DNA from: Citrobacter sp. RHB25-C09
GTDB taxonomy: Bacteria; Pseudomonadota; Gammaproteobacteria; Enterobacterales; Enterobacteriaceae
Direction: 5' to 3'
Length of the DNA: 64,000 nucleotides
Assembly: GCF_013836145.1 (NCBI RefSeq)
Contig: NZ_CP057483.1
Location: forward strand, 3,224,001 to 3,288,000
Below the pieces are notes generated by a model. It was given only the letters and a program-made list of their open reading frames with translations, was not told the origin of the DNA and did no database searches. The position numbers and the translations under genes were made by a program. Positions 8,945 to 18,997 of the stretch are shown piece by piece (positions within the stretch are counted from its first letter, which is position 1; each line of letters begins with the position of its first letter).

Positions 8945-11900
8945 GGCGCGCTCCTTGTGCGGATCGGACAACAATTTCAAGCGGTAATGTCAATTCCGGA
9001 TGCCGCTTTTGCAGCTGTAGCATCGTTTTTATCAACGGGGCTTTATCTTTTTGCACCACCGTAAGCGACAGGCGAGTCAGTAGCTCACTCACCATTTCCA
9101 GCACCTGCGGGCTGCACTCTGCCTGCTGCGCCAGGAATGCCAGGGTGCGATCTTTAGCGACGCGCCCTCGATTAATCTGCGATAATATCGCCAAAAAACA
9201 GGGCCTTAACGCCAGAATAACCTGCGGTTTTCCTGCCGCGTAGTCGGCAAAAAAGTGAGTGACGAATGTCTGCACCGTCACCGAGGGGTGCTGGCTGAGC
9301 TTCAACAGGTACTCCTCTCCCCGATCGCGATGGAAGAAGGTTTGCAGCAGCTCACGCCCCCAGGCCTGGACATCCTCGCGGTTGCTGTCACACAGATTAA
9401 CAATCAGCTCCGGCGTCCAGCTTTGCGCCGGATAGTGCTGACGGAAATAGGCGAAAGCAAATTCGCGGGTTGTAGGCCAGTCGCTTTCCAGCACCGCCAG
9501 CGCTTCACGGCTCTGTTCCCGCACTACGTCAACGTGTTGCTCAAATGCCCGCAGCGCATAGTCGCGAATGGCACGTTCAGGATGGTTAGCCAGCACGACC
9601 CACTGCCTGACGCTAAATTCCAGCGGAGAACGGGACTGTAACACTTCCCCGCCCAGCGTCTGAGCCGCCGAAGCGCGCGCCTGAATGAGCCGCCAGAGGG
9701 TATCTTTATCCAGCGTTTCCAGACACGGCGAGAGATGTTGCCTGATAAAGGTCAGCAGCGCCTGATGCGCGCCCTCTTGCGCCTCTTTCTGAAACAGCAA
9801 CGGGAATAACGCGGCAAACACCGCTGAGGCGTCACTGCGAGCCAACTGTTGCAGGAGCCCAAAGCATGCCTGGCGCTCTGCCTCCTCGCCGCAGCTTAAC
9901 AGGTCAACTAACAGCGACAACTGACGTAGCAATGTTTCTGGGCTTTGTTTGCCCAGCAGCGCAATCCCCGATGCACGAACGGCCGCCACAGGGGAATGAT
10001 GAAGTTGAGACACGAGCGCCTGCGGCAGATCGTTGAGCGTAAAGCGACTGCTGACCAGCAGTTGCGCCGACAGGATCTGTACGCCAACGTCCGCATGGCC
10101 TAACAACGTACTCAGAATTTCCAGCGACACAGAGTGCACCGCCGCACTCAGATGGGTGGTACAGCAGATTGACAGCCATTGCGCATGCTGAGGCGAAAAG
10201 CCGGTGGTCGCCAGGCTCAACTGCGCCAACAGCGCCTGCATTAGCGCATCTTTTTGCACGCCGTTAAGCGGCTGTTGGATTAAGCGCGCGTCCAGCCAGC
10301 GACCTATCTCCTCATCGTCAGTAAGCAATAGCGCGACTGAGAGTTCAGTGTCGTCAAACAACATGCTCAGAGCGTTAAGCTGCGTTAGCGCCATAACTCG
10401 GGCCTGCGAATGCGGACTCTGAATTAACGCCACCAGCAGCGCATGGCTCAGTGGACGCCCCGCCAGATGCGCCAACACCCATTCCGCAATCACCGCAGAG
10501 GGACGGGCAAGCAGTTTCGCCAGTTGTTGATCGGTAAGGTTTCGACAGAATTCACTGTTGTCTTTCAGTGCCCGCAGCACAAACTCGATGACGGCATGAC
10601 TGTCGCTGTGCAACAGCAGAGCTAACAGGGCGTCAGGGCGTTGATCCCACAACGCAGGGAAAGCCTCGCCTCGTTGGGTATCGCGGCCTTCTGACAACCG
10701 AATCCATAATGCGCGCTGAGAATGACGCTGATAACGCGGATTATGTAAGCGCAGGATGGCGTTCCAGGCGAAGAGATGTGCATCAGCAGCGTAGGTTCCC
10801 CTGTAACATGGCCTTTCTGGCAGTAAGTCCGTGTCGTGATATTGCAGCAGGAGAGCGCTGGCCATATCGACGTAACGCGGATCGCCAGTAACCCCCAGAC
10901 GCTGGAGCGAACGCCAACTGTGACGACGCAGGTAATGTCGCGTCTTTTTCGAATAGGCCAGTCGGCTGTCGGCCCGCACCAGCTCAGCACTCGGTTTGAT
11001 GTAGCCTGTCCCTTCCAGCCAGGCCCAGTCCCAGTCAGCGCTGTAGAATTCACGCGTCGTATCAAAGCGCCAGACCAGCAGGGCGAACATGGCGGCATCG
11101 AGACGAAACTCGGCCATTTTGAACAGATAGCGGATGCCTTTAAATAGATTCGGACGGAAAGGTAAGTCTTTCACCAGGCGCAGCAGGCTTTGATGTAACG
11201 GCGCATTGTCCAGCGCTAACAGGTACAGCGTTTTTAATCGCTCGCTGGCGTCGGGATTATGCTCGTTAATTCGTTGCGCCAGCAGGATGTCCAGTGCAGT
11301 GCTGTCGTTTGCAGTGATTGCCGAGGCCAGTTCTCCCGGTAGCGTGGCGAGCAGTTGCGCTTGCTGCACGCTGCGTTCAGCCTCATCGCTGAGACGTAGC
11401 CAGACTTCATACGCCAGATGGCGCAGGGGCAGCGATTCGCTGGCCAAAAGCGTTTTCACTTTGGTCAGATTGCGCACCTCACCGGTTCGCCCCAGCGTTC
11501 TCAACCGGGCATAATTTTCCAGCCAGTGGTTTTGCGAGCTGAGCCCTTTTTCCAGCCATGCCGCCAGCACCGGATCCGGCTGCTGTGGCAGGCGCCATAT
11601 GCTACGGGCGCGCTGAAGGCTTTCGTTGATGCCATCGATTTGGCTTAACCGTTCGGAGAGTGACGCGGAAGAGGTTGGCGTGGTTAACAACCGACGTAGA
11701 GAGGATTCGCGATAGCCTTTATTGGTTTTAGCCACCACCACGCTGGTAAAAATGGCTTCCGCCTGGGCCAGATCAACAGGCGTGACGGTTTTGGTTCCTT
11801 CCCGCAGGGTGGTGCCACGTCTTCCGTAACGAAAATTCACCCAATAGCGGTTAGCGTCGTCGTTTGGCTGCTCACAGAGATCGACTTCATACACTTTGTC

Positions 11901-11948
11901 TGAAGTACCCTGCGTATAATACAACTTAACTGTCTTGATCAGCCTCAT
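8934..11948 (-). CDS. WGR-domain protein with long helical-repeat body, retron operon
   Basis: 1004 residues. The first 80 or so form a WGR domain (YWVNFRYGRRGT, then AEAIFTSVVVAKTNKGY). The rest is Leu/Ala-rich helical pairs with the look of HEAT-type repeats (for example HSPVAAVRASGIALLGKQ), ending at about residue 960. WGR domains in PARP-family proteins bind DNA ends; HEAT arrays are scaffolds. No enzymatic motif was found. A TACAAT -10 (11982-11987) lies ahead of the gene and may serve the whole unit. I infer a sensor or scaffold role with the SWIM protein and msDNA. Confidence 0.85.
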   Translation of the reverse strand: MRLIKTVKLYYTQGTSDKVYEVDLCEQPNDDANRYWVNFRYGRRGTTLREGTKTVTPVDLAQAEAIFTSVVVAKTNKGYRESSLRRLLTTPTSSASLSERLSQIDGINESLQRARSIWRLPQQPDPVLAAWLEKGLSSQNHWLENYARLRTLGRTGEVRNLTKVKTLLASESLPLRHLAYEVWLRLSDEAERSVQQAQLLATLPGELASAITANDSTALDILLAQRINEHNPDASERLKTLYLLALDNAPLHQSLLRLVKDLPFRPNLFKGIRYLFKMAEFRLDAAMFALLVWRFDTTREFYSADWDWAWLEGTGYIKPSAELVRADSRLAYSKKTRHYLRRHSWRSLQRLGVTGDPRYVDMASALLLQYHDTDLLPERPCYRGTYAADAHLFAWNAILRLHNPRYQRHSQRALWIRLSEGRDTQRGEAFPALWDQRPDALLALLLHSDSHAVIEFVLRALKDNSEFCRNLTDQQLAKLLARPSAVIAEWVLAHLAGRPLSHALLVALIQSPHSQARVMALTQLNALSMLFDDTELSVALLLTDDEEIGRWLDARLIQQPLNGVQKDALMQALLAQLSLATTGFSPQHAQWLSICCTTHLSAAVHSVSLEILSTLLGHADVGVQILSAQLLVSSRFTLNDLPQALVSQLHHSPVAAVRASGIALLGKQSPETLLRQLSLLVDLLSCGEEAERQACFGLLQQLARSDASAVFAALFPLLFQKEAQEGAHQALLTFIRQHLSPCLETLDKDTLWRLIQARASAAQTLGGEVLQSRSPLEFSVRQWVVLANHPERAIRDYALRAFEQHVDVVREQSREALAVLESDWPTTREFAFAYFRQHYPAQSWTPELIVNLCDSNREDVQAWGRELLQTFFHRDRGEEYLLKLSQHPSVTVQTFVTHFFADYAAGKPQVILALRPCFLAILSQINRGRVAKDRTLAFLAQQAECSPQVLEMVSELLTRLSLTVVQKDKAPLIKTMLQLQKRHPELTLPLEIVVRSAQGARHAG

Positions 11949-12036
11949 AATCCGTTCCCTTCCCTGTAAACGACGGGAACGATTGTACTAAAAATAGTCA
12001 GCTGTGTCCTTTGGATCTCTCCGAAACTGGAAAGCA

Positions 12037-12067
12037 GCACGTCCGGGAAATGTCTCTCCGGACGTGC
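12037..12067 (-). terminator. purL terminator hairpin
   Basis: A perfect 10-bp stem (12037-12046 with 12058-12067) and an 11-base loop start 11 bases after the purL stop, followed on the minus strand by TGCTTTCC. The U tract is weak, so termination may be partial and purL transcripts could enter the retron operon. Confidence 0.65.
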
Positions 12068-12077
12068 CTGAGGTGGG

Positions 12078-15000
12078 TTAACCTAACTGCTTACGCGCAT
12101 TACGGAAGATGCGCATCCACGGTCCGTCCTCGCCCCAGTTTTCCGGGTGCCAGGAGTTGCTGACAGTACGGAACACGCGCTCCGGGTGCGGCATCATAAT
12201 CGTCACGCGACCATTTTCGGTGGTGACCGCAGTAATGCCGTTTGGCGAGCCGTTCGGGTTTGCCGGATAGTTTTCAGTCACGTTGCCAACGTTATCAACA
12301 AAGCGCAGCGCTACCAGTCCTTTGCTTTCAAGCGCCGCCAGGTGCGCCGCGTCACGGACTTCGACGCGCCCTTCGCCATGAGAAACCGCGATAGGCATCA
12401 TTGATCCTACCATCCCCTGCAACAGCAGCGACGGGCTTTGGGTCACTTCAACCAGACTAAAGCGCGCTTCAAAGCGATCGGAATGGTTACGCACGAAGCG
12501 CGGCCACAGGTCGCTGCCCGGGATCAGCTCATGCAGATTCGACATCATCTGGCAACCATTACATACGCCCAGCGCCAGCGTCTGCGGACGGTGGAAGAAG
12601 GTTTCAAACTCATCGCGCACGCGGTTATTGAACAGAATAGACTTCGCCCAGCCTTCACCCGCACCCAGTACATCGCCGTAAGAAAACCCACCGCAGGCGA
12701 CCAGCGCATGGAAGTTCCCGAGGCCAATACGCCCGCCAAGCAGATCGCTCATGTGGACGTCAATGGCATCAAAGCCCGCACGGTGGAACGCTGCCGCCAT
12801 TTCCACATGGGAGTTAACTCCCTGCTCACGCAGCACCGCCACTTTCGGGCGCGCGCCGGTAGCAATGTACGGGGCAGCGATATCTTCATTAATATCGAAG
12901 GTGAGCTTCACGTTCAGACCCGGATCGGCATCATTGGATTTCGCGTTATGCTCCTGATCGGCACACTCCGGGTTGTCGCGCAGACGCTGCATCTGCCAGG
13001 TGGTCTCTGCCCACCAGACACGCAGCGTAGTGCGGCTTTCGCTGAAGACTGCCTGACCGTTCGCCGCGATGACAAAGCGATCGCCGGCTACGGCCTGGCC
13101 TAAGTAATGTACGCAGTCGGTCAGACCGTATTTCGTCAGCAGAGCCTCTACTGCATCGCGATCTTCCGCACGAACCTGAATCACACCGCCTAACTCTTCG
13201 TTGAACAGTGCAGCCAGATGATCCTCGCCCAGTGTAGCGATATCGACGTTCACGCCACAGTGACCGGCAAACGCCATTTCCGCCAGTGTCACCAGCAGAC
13301 CGCCGTCGGAGCGGTCATGCCAGGCCAGCAGTTTACGCTGCGCGACCAGCGCCTGCATCGCGTCGTAAAAACCTTTCAACTGCGCAACGTCACGCACATC
13401 TGCCGGTTTATCGCCCAACTGACGATACACCTGCGCCAGCGCCGTTGCGCCCAGGGCGTTGTGGCCTTTGCCAAGATCAATCAGCAGCAGCGCGTTATCT
13501 TCGGTAGAAAGCTGCGGGGTAACGGTATGACGCACATCTTCCACGCGGGCAAAGGCGGAAATCACCAGCGACAGCGGCGAGGTCATTTCGCGCTGTTCGT
13601 TCCCTTCCTGCCAGCGGGTTTTCATTGACATGGAGTCTTTACCGACCGGAATCGTCAGACCCAGCGCCGGGCAAAGCTCTTCGCCCACCGCTTTCACCGC
13701 TTCATACAGACCGGCATCTTCGCCAGGATGACCGGCTGCCGCCATCCAGTTAGCGGAAAGCTTGATACGTTTGATATCGCCGATATGCGTTGCCGCGATG
13801 TTGGTCAACGCTTCACCCACGGCCATGCGGGCAGAGGCGGCGAAGTCCAGCAGCGCTATCGGCGCACGTTCGCCAATCGACATCGCTTCACCATAATAGC
13901 TGTCGAGGCTGGCGGTGGTGACCGCGCAGTTCGCTACCGGCACCTGCCACGGGCCGACCATCTGGTCACGGGATACCATACCAGTCACGGTACGGTCGCC
14001 AATAGTCACAAGGAAGGTTTTTTCTGCTACCGCCGGCAGATGTAATACGCGCTTCACGGCTTCGGCCAGGGTGATATCCGCACGGTTCAGCGCGTCGCCT
14101 TTCGCCGTCAGCGTCTGCACGTCGCGAGTCATCTTCGGCGTTTTGCCAAGCAATACATCCAGCGGCAGGTCAATTGGCTGGTTGTCGAAATGACGATCGT
14201 TAAGCGACAGGTGCTGCTCTTCGGTGGCTTCACCAATCACCGCGTACGGCGCACGCTCACGCTTACACAGTTCGTCAAACAGCGGCAGCTGATCAGCCGC
14301 TACCGCCAGCACGTAACGTTCCTGAGATTCGTTACACCAGATTTCCAGCGGGCTCATACCCGGCTCATCGCTGAGAATATCGCGCAGTTCGAATTTACCG
14401 CCGCGCCCACCGTCGCTCACCAGTTCTGGCATAGCATTGGAAAGACCGCCCGCACCGACGTCGTGGATAAAGAGGATCGGGTTGGCATCGCCCAACTGCC
14501 AGCAGCGGTCAATCACTTCCTGACAGCGACGCTCCATTTCTGGGTTATCACGCTGTACGGAGGCAAAGTCGAGATCGGCATCGGACTGACCGGACGCCAT
14601 TGACGACGCCGCACCGCCGCCGAGACCGATGTTCATCGCCGGGCCGCCGAGAACGATCAGTTTGGCGCCAACCACGATTTCGCCTTTCTGCACGTGATCG
14701 GCGCGAATGTTGCCAATCCCGCCCGCCAGCATGATGGGCTTGTGATAGCCGCGCAGCTCTTCGCCGTTGTGACTGTTCACTTTTTCTTCATAGGTACGGA
14801 AATAGCCGTTCAGCGCTGGACGTCCAAATTCGTTGTTAAACGCCGCACCGCCGAGAGGGCCTTCGGTCATAATATCCAGTGCGGTAACAATGCGCTCTGG
14901 CTTACCGAAATCCTCTTCCCAGGGCTGTTCAAAGCCAGGAATGCGCAGGTTAGATACGGAGAAGCCCACCAAACCGGCTTTCGGCTTCGCGCCGCGCCCG

Positions 15001-15965
15001 GTGGCGCCTTCGTCACGAATTTCACCGCCGGAACCGGTCGCGGCACCAGGCCATGGGGAAATTGCCGTCGGGTGGTTGTGGGTTTCTACCTTCATCAGGA
15101 TATGCGCAGGCTCCTGATGGAAGTCATAGCGCCCGGTGGCGTGGTCGGCAAAATAGCGCCCCACCTCGGAACCTTCCATCACCGCCGCGTTGTCTTTATA
15201 GGCAGACAGCACGTGATCAGGCGTTTGTTCCATGGTGTTTTTAATCATTTTGAACAGCGACTTCGGCTGCTGTTCGCCGTCGATAATCCAGTCGGCGTTA
15301 AAAATCTTGTGACGACAGTGCTCTGAGTTAGCCTGGGCAAACATGTAGAGTTCGATGTCGTTAGGGTTACGTCCCAGGCGAGTGAACGCTTCCTGCAGAT
15401 AATCAATTTCATCGTCCGCCAGCGCCAGTCCCAGACGCAGGTTGGCGTCGATGAGCGCCTGGCGGCCCTCGCCCAGCAGATCGACACAGGCAACCGGTGC
15501 CGGCTGGTGATGAACGAACAAGGCTTCCGCATCGGTCAATGAAGAGTACACCGTTTCCATCATGCGATCGTGTAATACAGCGGCTACCTGCTGCCATTGC
15601 GCAGCGGTCAGCGTTGAGGCGTCAACGTAATAAGCTACGCCGCGCTCAAGGCGATCGACCTGTTGTAGACCGCAGTTATGGGCAATATCGGTCGCTTTGG
15701 AAGACCAGGGGGAGATGGTGCCAGGGCGAGGCGTCACCAGCAGCAGTTTCCCCTTCGGGGTATGACTGCTCAGGCTGGGACCGTACTTTAACAGGCGAGC
15801 AAGCTGCGCGTGCTCATCTTCATTTAACGGTGCATTTAGATCGGCAAAATGGACGTACTCGGCGTAAATATCGTGGACCTGGAGGTTGGCAGCCTGAAAG
15901 CGCGCCAGCAGTTTGTTAATACGGAATGCCGACAGTGCAGGCGAACCACGCAGAATTTCCATCAT
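12078..15965 (-). CDS. purL: Phosphoribosylformylglycinamidine synthase
   Basis: 1295 residues from the ATG at 15965 (MMEILRGSPALSAF), the same length and ends as E. coli PurL. It contains the FGAR/ATP-binding AIRS-like domains (for example VETHNHPTAISPWPGAATG) and a C-terminal class I glutaminase with the nucleophile Cys in ALGVCNGCQMM. It converts FGAR, ATP and glutamine to FGAM in purine synthesis. A PurR operator lies about 75 bp upstream. Confidence 0.98.
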   Translation of the reverse strand: MMEILRGSPALSAFRINKLLARFQAANLQVHDIYAEYVHFADLNAPLNEDEHAQLARLLKYGPSLSSHTPKGKLLLVTPRPGTISPWSSKATDIAHNCGLQQVDRLERGVAYYVDASTLTAAQWQQVAAVLHDRMMETVYSSLTDAEALFVHHQPAPVACVDLLGEGRQALIDANLRLGLALADDEIDYLQEAFTRLGRNPNDIELYMFAQANSEHCRHKIFNADWIIDGEQQPKSLFKMIKNTMEQTPDHVLSAYKDNAAVMEGSEVGRYFADHATGRYDFHQEPAHILMKVETHNHPTAISPWPGAATGSGGEIRDEGATGRGAKPKAGLVGFSVSNLRIPGFEQPWEEDFGKPERIVTALDIMTEGPLGGAAFNNEFGRPALNGYFRTYEEKVNSHNGEELRGYHKPIMLAGGIGNIRADHVQKGEIVVGAKLIVLGGPAMNIGLGGGAASSMASGQSDADLDFASVQRDNPEMERRCQEVIDRCWQLGDANPILFIHDVGAGGLSNAMPELVSDGGRGGKFELRDILSDEPGMSPLEIWCNESQERYVLAVAADQLPLFDELCKRERAPYAVIGEATEEQHLSLNDRHFDNQPIDLPLDVLLGKTPKMTRDVQTLTAKGDALNRADITLAEAVKRVLHLPAVAEKTFLVTIGDRTVTGMVSRDQMVGPWQVPVANCAVTTASLDSYYGEAMSIGERAPIALLDFAASARMAVGEALTNIAATHIGDIKRIKLSANWMAAAGHPGEDAGLYEAVKAVGEELCPALGLTIPVGKDSMSMKTRWQEGNEQREMTSPLSLVISAFARVEDVRHTVTPQLSTEDNALLLIDLGKGHNALGATALAQVYRQLGDKPADVRDVAQLKGFYDAMQALVAQRKLLAWHDRSDGGLLVTLAEMAFAGHCGVNVDIATLGEDHLAALFNEELGGVIQVRAEDRDAVEALLTKYGLTDCVHYLGQAVAGDRFVIAANGQAVFSESRTTLRVWWAETTWQMQRLRDNPECADQEHNAKSNDADPGLNVKLTFDINEDIAAPYIATGARPKVAVLREQGVNSHVEMAAAFHRAGFDAIDVHMSDLLGGRIGLGNFHALVACGGFSYGDVLGAGEGWAKSILFNNRVRDEFETFFHRPQTLALGVCNGCQMMSNLHELIPGSDLWPRFVRNHSDRFEARFSLVEVTQSPSLLLQGMVGSMMPIAVSHGEGRVEVRDAAHLAALESKGLVALRFVDNVGNVTENYPANPNGSPNGITAVTTENGRVTIMMPHPERVFRTVSNSWHPENWGEDGPWMRIFRNARKQLG

Positions 15966-16040
15966 AAGTCTCTCGTCTTCTAAGCTTTCGGTGTGCCCAA
16001 GTGGGGAAACGGGCGTCATTATAAAGAATCTGAGCCGCTG

Positions 16041-16056
16041 ACGAAACCGTTTGCGT
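16041..16056 (-). promoter_or_regulatory. PurR operator of purL
   Basis: ACGCAAACGGTTTCGT on the minus strand is a near-ideal PurR box (consensus ACGCAAACGTTTGCGT). It lies 75 bp upstream of the purL start in the expected promoter region; PurR with hypoxanthine or guanine represses here. Confidence 0.9.
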
Positions 16057-16221
16057 CGAAATAAAATCTCCCGTCCGTCTTATCATACGATGCGGCCAAT
16101 GGTTGTAATTAGTTGCCAACTGGCGGAAGTTTAAGCAAAATGCCGCTCATTGATGAATACTCCCGATCTTCCAGTGACTTTTCCCATCCCGAGACAACGT
16201 ACCGTTCAGAGAATTAACTAA

Positions 16222-17793
16222 TTGAAAAAAATAAAGATTAATTATCTGTTTATCGGCATTTTGACGCTGCTGCTGGCTGCGGCTCTCTGGCCCGCTATCC
16301 CGTGGTTTGGTAAAGCAGACAACCGTATCGCTGCCATCCAGGCGCGGGGCGAGTTGCGGGTGAGTACTATTGAATCCCCGTTAACCTGGACCACGCTTAA
16401 CGGAAAACCCTTCGGGCTGGATTACGAACTGGCCCAACAGTTCGCCAACTATCTGGGCGTGGAGCTAAAGGTAACCGTGCGCCAGAACATCAGCCAGCTG
16501 TTTGACGATCTGGATGATGGCGATGCCGACCTGCTGGCGGCCGGTCTGGTCTACAACAGCGAGCGCGTTAAAAATTACCAGCCAGGCCCAACCTACTACT
16601 CCGTCTCACAACAGCTTGTCTATAAAGTAGGCCAGTATCGCCCCCGCACGCTCGGCAGTATAAAAGAAGGCCAGCTCACACTCGCCCCGGGACACGTCGT
16701 AGCGAATGATTTGCAGCGCCTCAAAGAGACAAAGTTTCCCGAACTGATCTGGACCACCGATGCCAAAAAAGGCGTCACGGAACTGATGGATGACGTGATC
16801 GCGGGCAAACTTAACTACACCATTGCAGATTCTGTCGCCATTAGTTTGTACCAGCGGGTTCACCCGGAACTGGCGGTTGCGCTGGATGTGACCGATGAAC
16901 AACCGGTGACCTGGTTTAGCGCTCTGGATGAGGACAATACTCTTTCTGCCGCCCTGCTCGATTTCTTCAATACGATGAATGAGGATGGCACGCTGGCACG
17001 TCTTGAAGAAAAATACCTTGGGCATGGTGATGACTTTGACTATGTAGACACCCGCACTTTCCTGCGTGCGGTGGACGCCATGCTACCCGAGCTCAAGCCA
17101 CTGTTTGAAAAATACGCCGAGGAAATTGACTGGCGACTGCTGGCCGCCATCTCATGGCAGGAATCCCATTGGGATCCGCAGGCCACTTCACCAACCGGTG
17201 TCCGCGGCATGATGATGCTCACCAAAAATACCGCACAGAGTCTGGGAATCACCGACCGCACCGATGCAGAACAGAGCATCAGCGGCGGCGTGCGTTATTT
17301 ACAGGACATGATGAGTAAAGTGCCGGAAAGCGTCCCGGAGGGAGAGCGCATCTGGTTCGCGCTGGCCGCCTACAATATGGGCTATGCGCATATGCTCGAC
17401 GCCAGAGCGCTAACGGCAAAAACCAAGGGGAACCCGGACAGTTGGGCAGATGTCAAACAGCGTCTTCCCCTGCTCAGCCAGAAACCGTATTACAGCAAGT
17501 TGACCTACGGCTATGCGCGAGGCCATGAAGCCTATACGTACGTGGAAAATATCCGTAAATATCAGATAAGCCTGGTCGGGTATTTGCTCGAAAAAGAGAA
17601 GCAGGTGGCGGAAGAGCTGAAGCTGGCCGCAGATTACCCGGCAGTTTCACCGATGACGTTGGGCAAGCAGAGGCTGCCGCTCTCCTCTTTCCTGTCGCAA
17701 TCATCGTCCAGCTATCTGCCGCATCCCCCTTCGCCGCTACTTCCGCAGCAGAAGAAAAAGACGACAGACCGGGCGAGCGTTGGCGCGCCTTAG
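16222..17793 (+). CDS. mltF: Membrane-bound lytic murein transglycosylase F
   Basis: 523 residues from a TTG start, as in E. coli. There is an N-terminal hydrophobic segment (residues 8-25), then a periplasmic solute-binding-like regulatory domain (about 30-265), then an SLT catalytic domain with the catalytic Glu in WQESHWDPQATSPTGVRG. It cleaves peptidoglycan glycan strands with 1,6-anhydro ring formation, at the outer membrane. The 3' end overlaps convergent tadA by 4 bp. The Ser/Pro-rich C-terminus is divergent. Confidence 0.96.
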   Translation: MKKIKINYLFIGILTLLLAAALWPAIPWFGKADNRIAAIQARGELRVSTIESPLTWTTLNGKPFGLDYELAQQFANYLGVELKVTVRQNISQLFDDLDDGDADLLAAGLVYNSERVKNYQPGPTYYSVSQQLVYKVGQYRPRTLGSIKEGQLTLAPGHVVANDLQRLKETKFPELIWTTDAKKGVTELMDDVIAGKLNYTIADSVAISLYQRVHPELAVALDVTDEQPVTWFSALDEDNTLSAALLDFFNTMNEDGTLARLEEKYLGHGDDFDYVDTRTFLRAVDAMLPELKPLFEKYAEEIDWRLLAAISWQESHWDPQATSPTGVRGMMMLTKNTAQSLGITDRTDAEQSISGGVRYLQDMMSKVPESVPEGERIWFALAAYNMGYAHMLDARALTAKTKGNPDSWADVKQRLPLLSQKPYYSKLTYGYARGHEAYTYVENIRKYQISLVGYLLEKEKQVAEELKLAADYPAVSPMTLGKQRLPLSSFLSQSSSSYLPHPPSPLLPQQKKKTTDRASVGAP

Positions 17794-18302
17794 CCGACCT
17801 GAGGGTCGTTATGGGCAGATTTTTTCAACGCTTTGATTTCCTGACGGCGCATGCGAAAGAAATCGCTCAGCATTGCCGCGCACTCATCAGCTAACACGCC
17901 TTCGCTCACTTCGACGCGGTGGTTCATGCCAGGATGATGGAGTACATCAATCAGCGACCCTGCCGCCCCCGTTTTTGCATCACGTGCGCCAAACACGACG
18001 CGCTGGATACGGCTGTGCACCATCGCCCCGGCACACATCACGCACGGCTCAAGGGTGACGTATAGAGTGGCATCGATCAGACGGTAGTTTTGCATCACCA
18101 GTCCGCCCTGCCGCAGCGCCATAATTTCCGCGTGAGCGGTAGGATCGTGACGACCAATCGGACGGTTCCATCCCTCTCCTATGACCTGGTTGTTGTGCAC
18201 TAATACGGCACCGACCGGGACTTCACGTTCATCCCAGGCACGCTTCGCCAGCGTTAACGCATGACGCATCCAGTATTCGTGGCTAAATTCGACTTCTGAC
18301 AA
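17790..18302 (-). CDS. tadA: tRNA adenosine(34) deaminase
   Basis: I start at the TTG at 18302, which gives the MSEVEFSHEYW N-terminus known for E. coli TadA and has GGAG about 8 bases upstream; an in-frame ATG at 18323 is the alternative. About 170 residues. Zinc and catalytic motifs HAE (PTAHAEIMAL) and PCVMC are present. It makes inosine at the wobble position of tRNA-Arg(ACG) and is essential. It converges with mltF and follows pgpC. Confidence 0.96.
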   Translation of the reverse strand: MSEVEFSHEYWMRHALTLAKRAWDEREVPVGAVLVHNNQVIGEGWNRPIGRHDPTAHAEIMALRQGGLVMQNYRLIDATLYVTLEPCVMCAGAMVHSRIQRVVFGARDAKTGAAGSLIDVLHHPGMNHRVEVSEGVLADECAAMLSDFFRMRRQEIKALKKSAHNDPQVG

Positions 18303-18358
18303 AAGGGATACTCCGATAATCATAGCGGCCGCATTATACATGCTAGCTATGCTTTCAA

Positions 18359-18994
18359 CTATTCCAGCTGTTGGAGTTCCCCCTGCGGCGTGACGCGCCA
18401 GCGATGCTGGCAAAAAAAGAGCAGCGGGTTGTCCTGTTTACTGTCGCTGTACCCACTGTAGAGGCGCAGAGGCGCACCAATCTGGCGCTCCAGCTGCGCA
18501 ACTTTTTCATGCCCCAGACAGCGCATCGTCAACAGCCAACCGCCGTAGCCACGCTGCATCTGACTGGCTATCAGGTTGACGCGGGGTAACCACGGCGTGT
18601 CGTAATAGACCTGCTCCACCAGCGACTGCGGGGAGCCGGTAATCAACCAGATGTCGGCATCTGAGCTTAACAGATAGGTCGTCAGACGTTCCTGCACCAG
18701 CGGAAACGCGGTCACGTTAGCGCGAAACCAGCGGACAAAATCAGCCTGATGCGCTTGCAAACGCCTCTCGCTGCGACCAAAGGTGCATCCCCACAGCAGC
18801 AAACTCATCGGCCAGCGGGCGGCACGTCCCTGGATCAGCAGCCCCAACGCAATAACCGGCAGCAACGGCAGTACGAGCAGCGCATTCAGCGGCTGGCGAC
18901 GTAACAGATAGCGCAGGAAACTGCCGAACATATCCTCCTGATGTAACGTACCGTCCAGGTCAAAAAATACAACACGCCGATCGTGATTGGCCAA
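18359..18994 (-). CDS. pgpC: Phosphatidylglycerophosphatase C
   Basis: 211 residues with the HAD nucleophile motif FFDLDGTLHQED near the N-terminus, a hydrophobic membrane stretch (about 35-58), and motif II (WLITGSPQSL). It matches E. coli PgpC (YfhB), which dephosphorylates phosphatidylglycerophosphate at the inner membrane. Its start is only 3 bp after the murP stop, so it may now be read from the murQP promoter. Confidence 0.93.
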   Translation of the reverse strand: MANHDRRVVFFDLDGTLHQEDMFGSFLRYLLRRQPLNALLVLPLLPVIALGLLIQGRAARWPMSLLLWGCTFGRSERRLQAHQADFVRWFRANVTAFPLVQERLTTYLLSSDADIWLITGSPQSLVEQVYYDTPWLPRVNLIASQMQRGYGGWLLTMRCLGHEKVAQLERQIGAPLRLYSGYSDSKQDNPLLFFCQHRWRVTPQGELQQLE

Positions 18995-18997
18995 ACC

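Noticed and set aside
12438..13103. Long plus-strand frames opposite purL
   Set aside because: Antisense shadows of a highly conserved, high-GC gene; no similarity or start signals.
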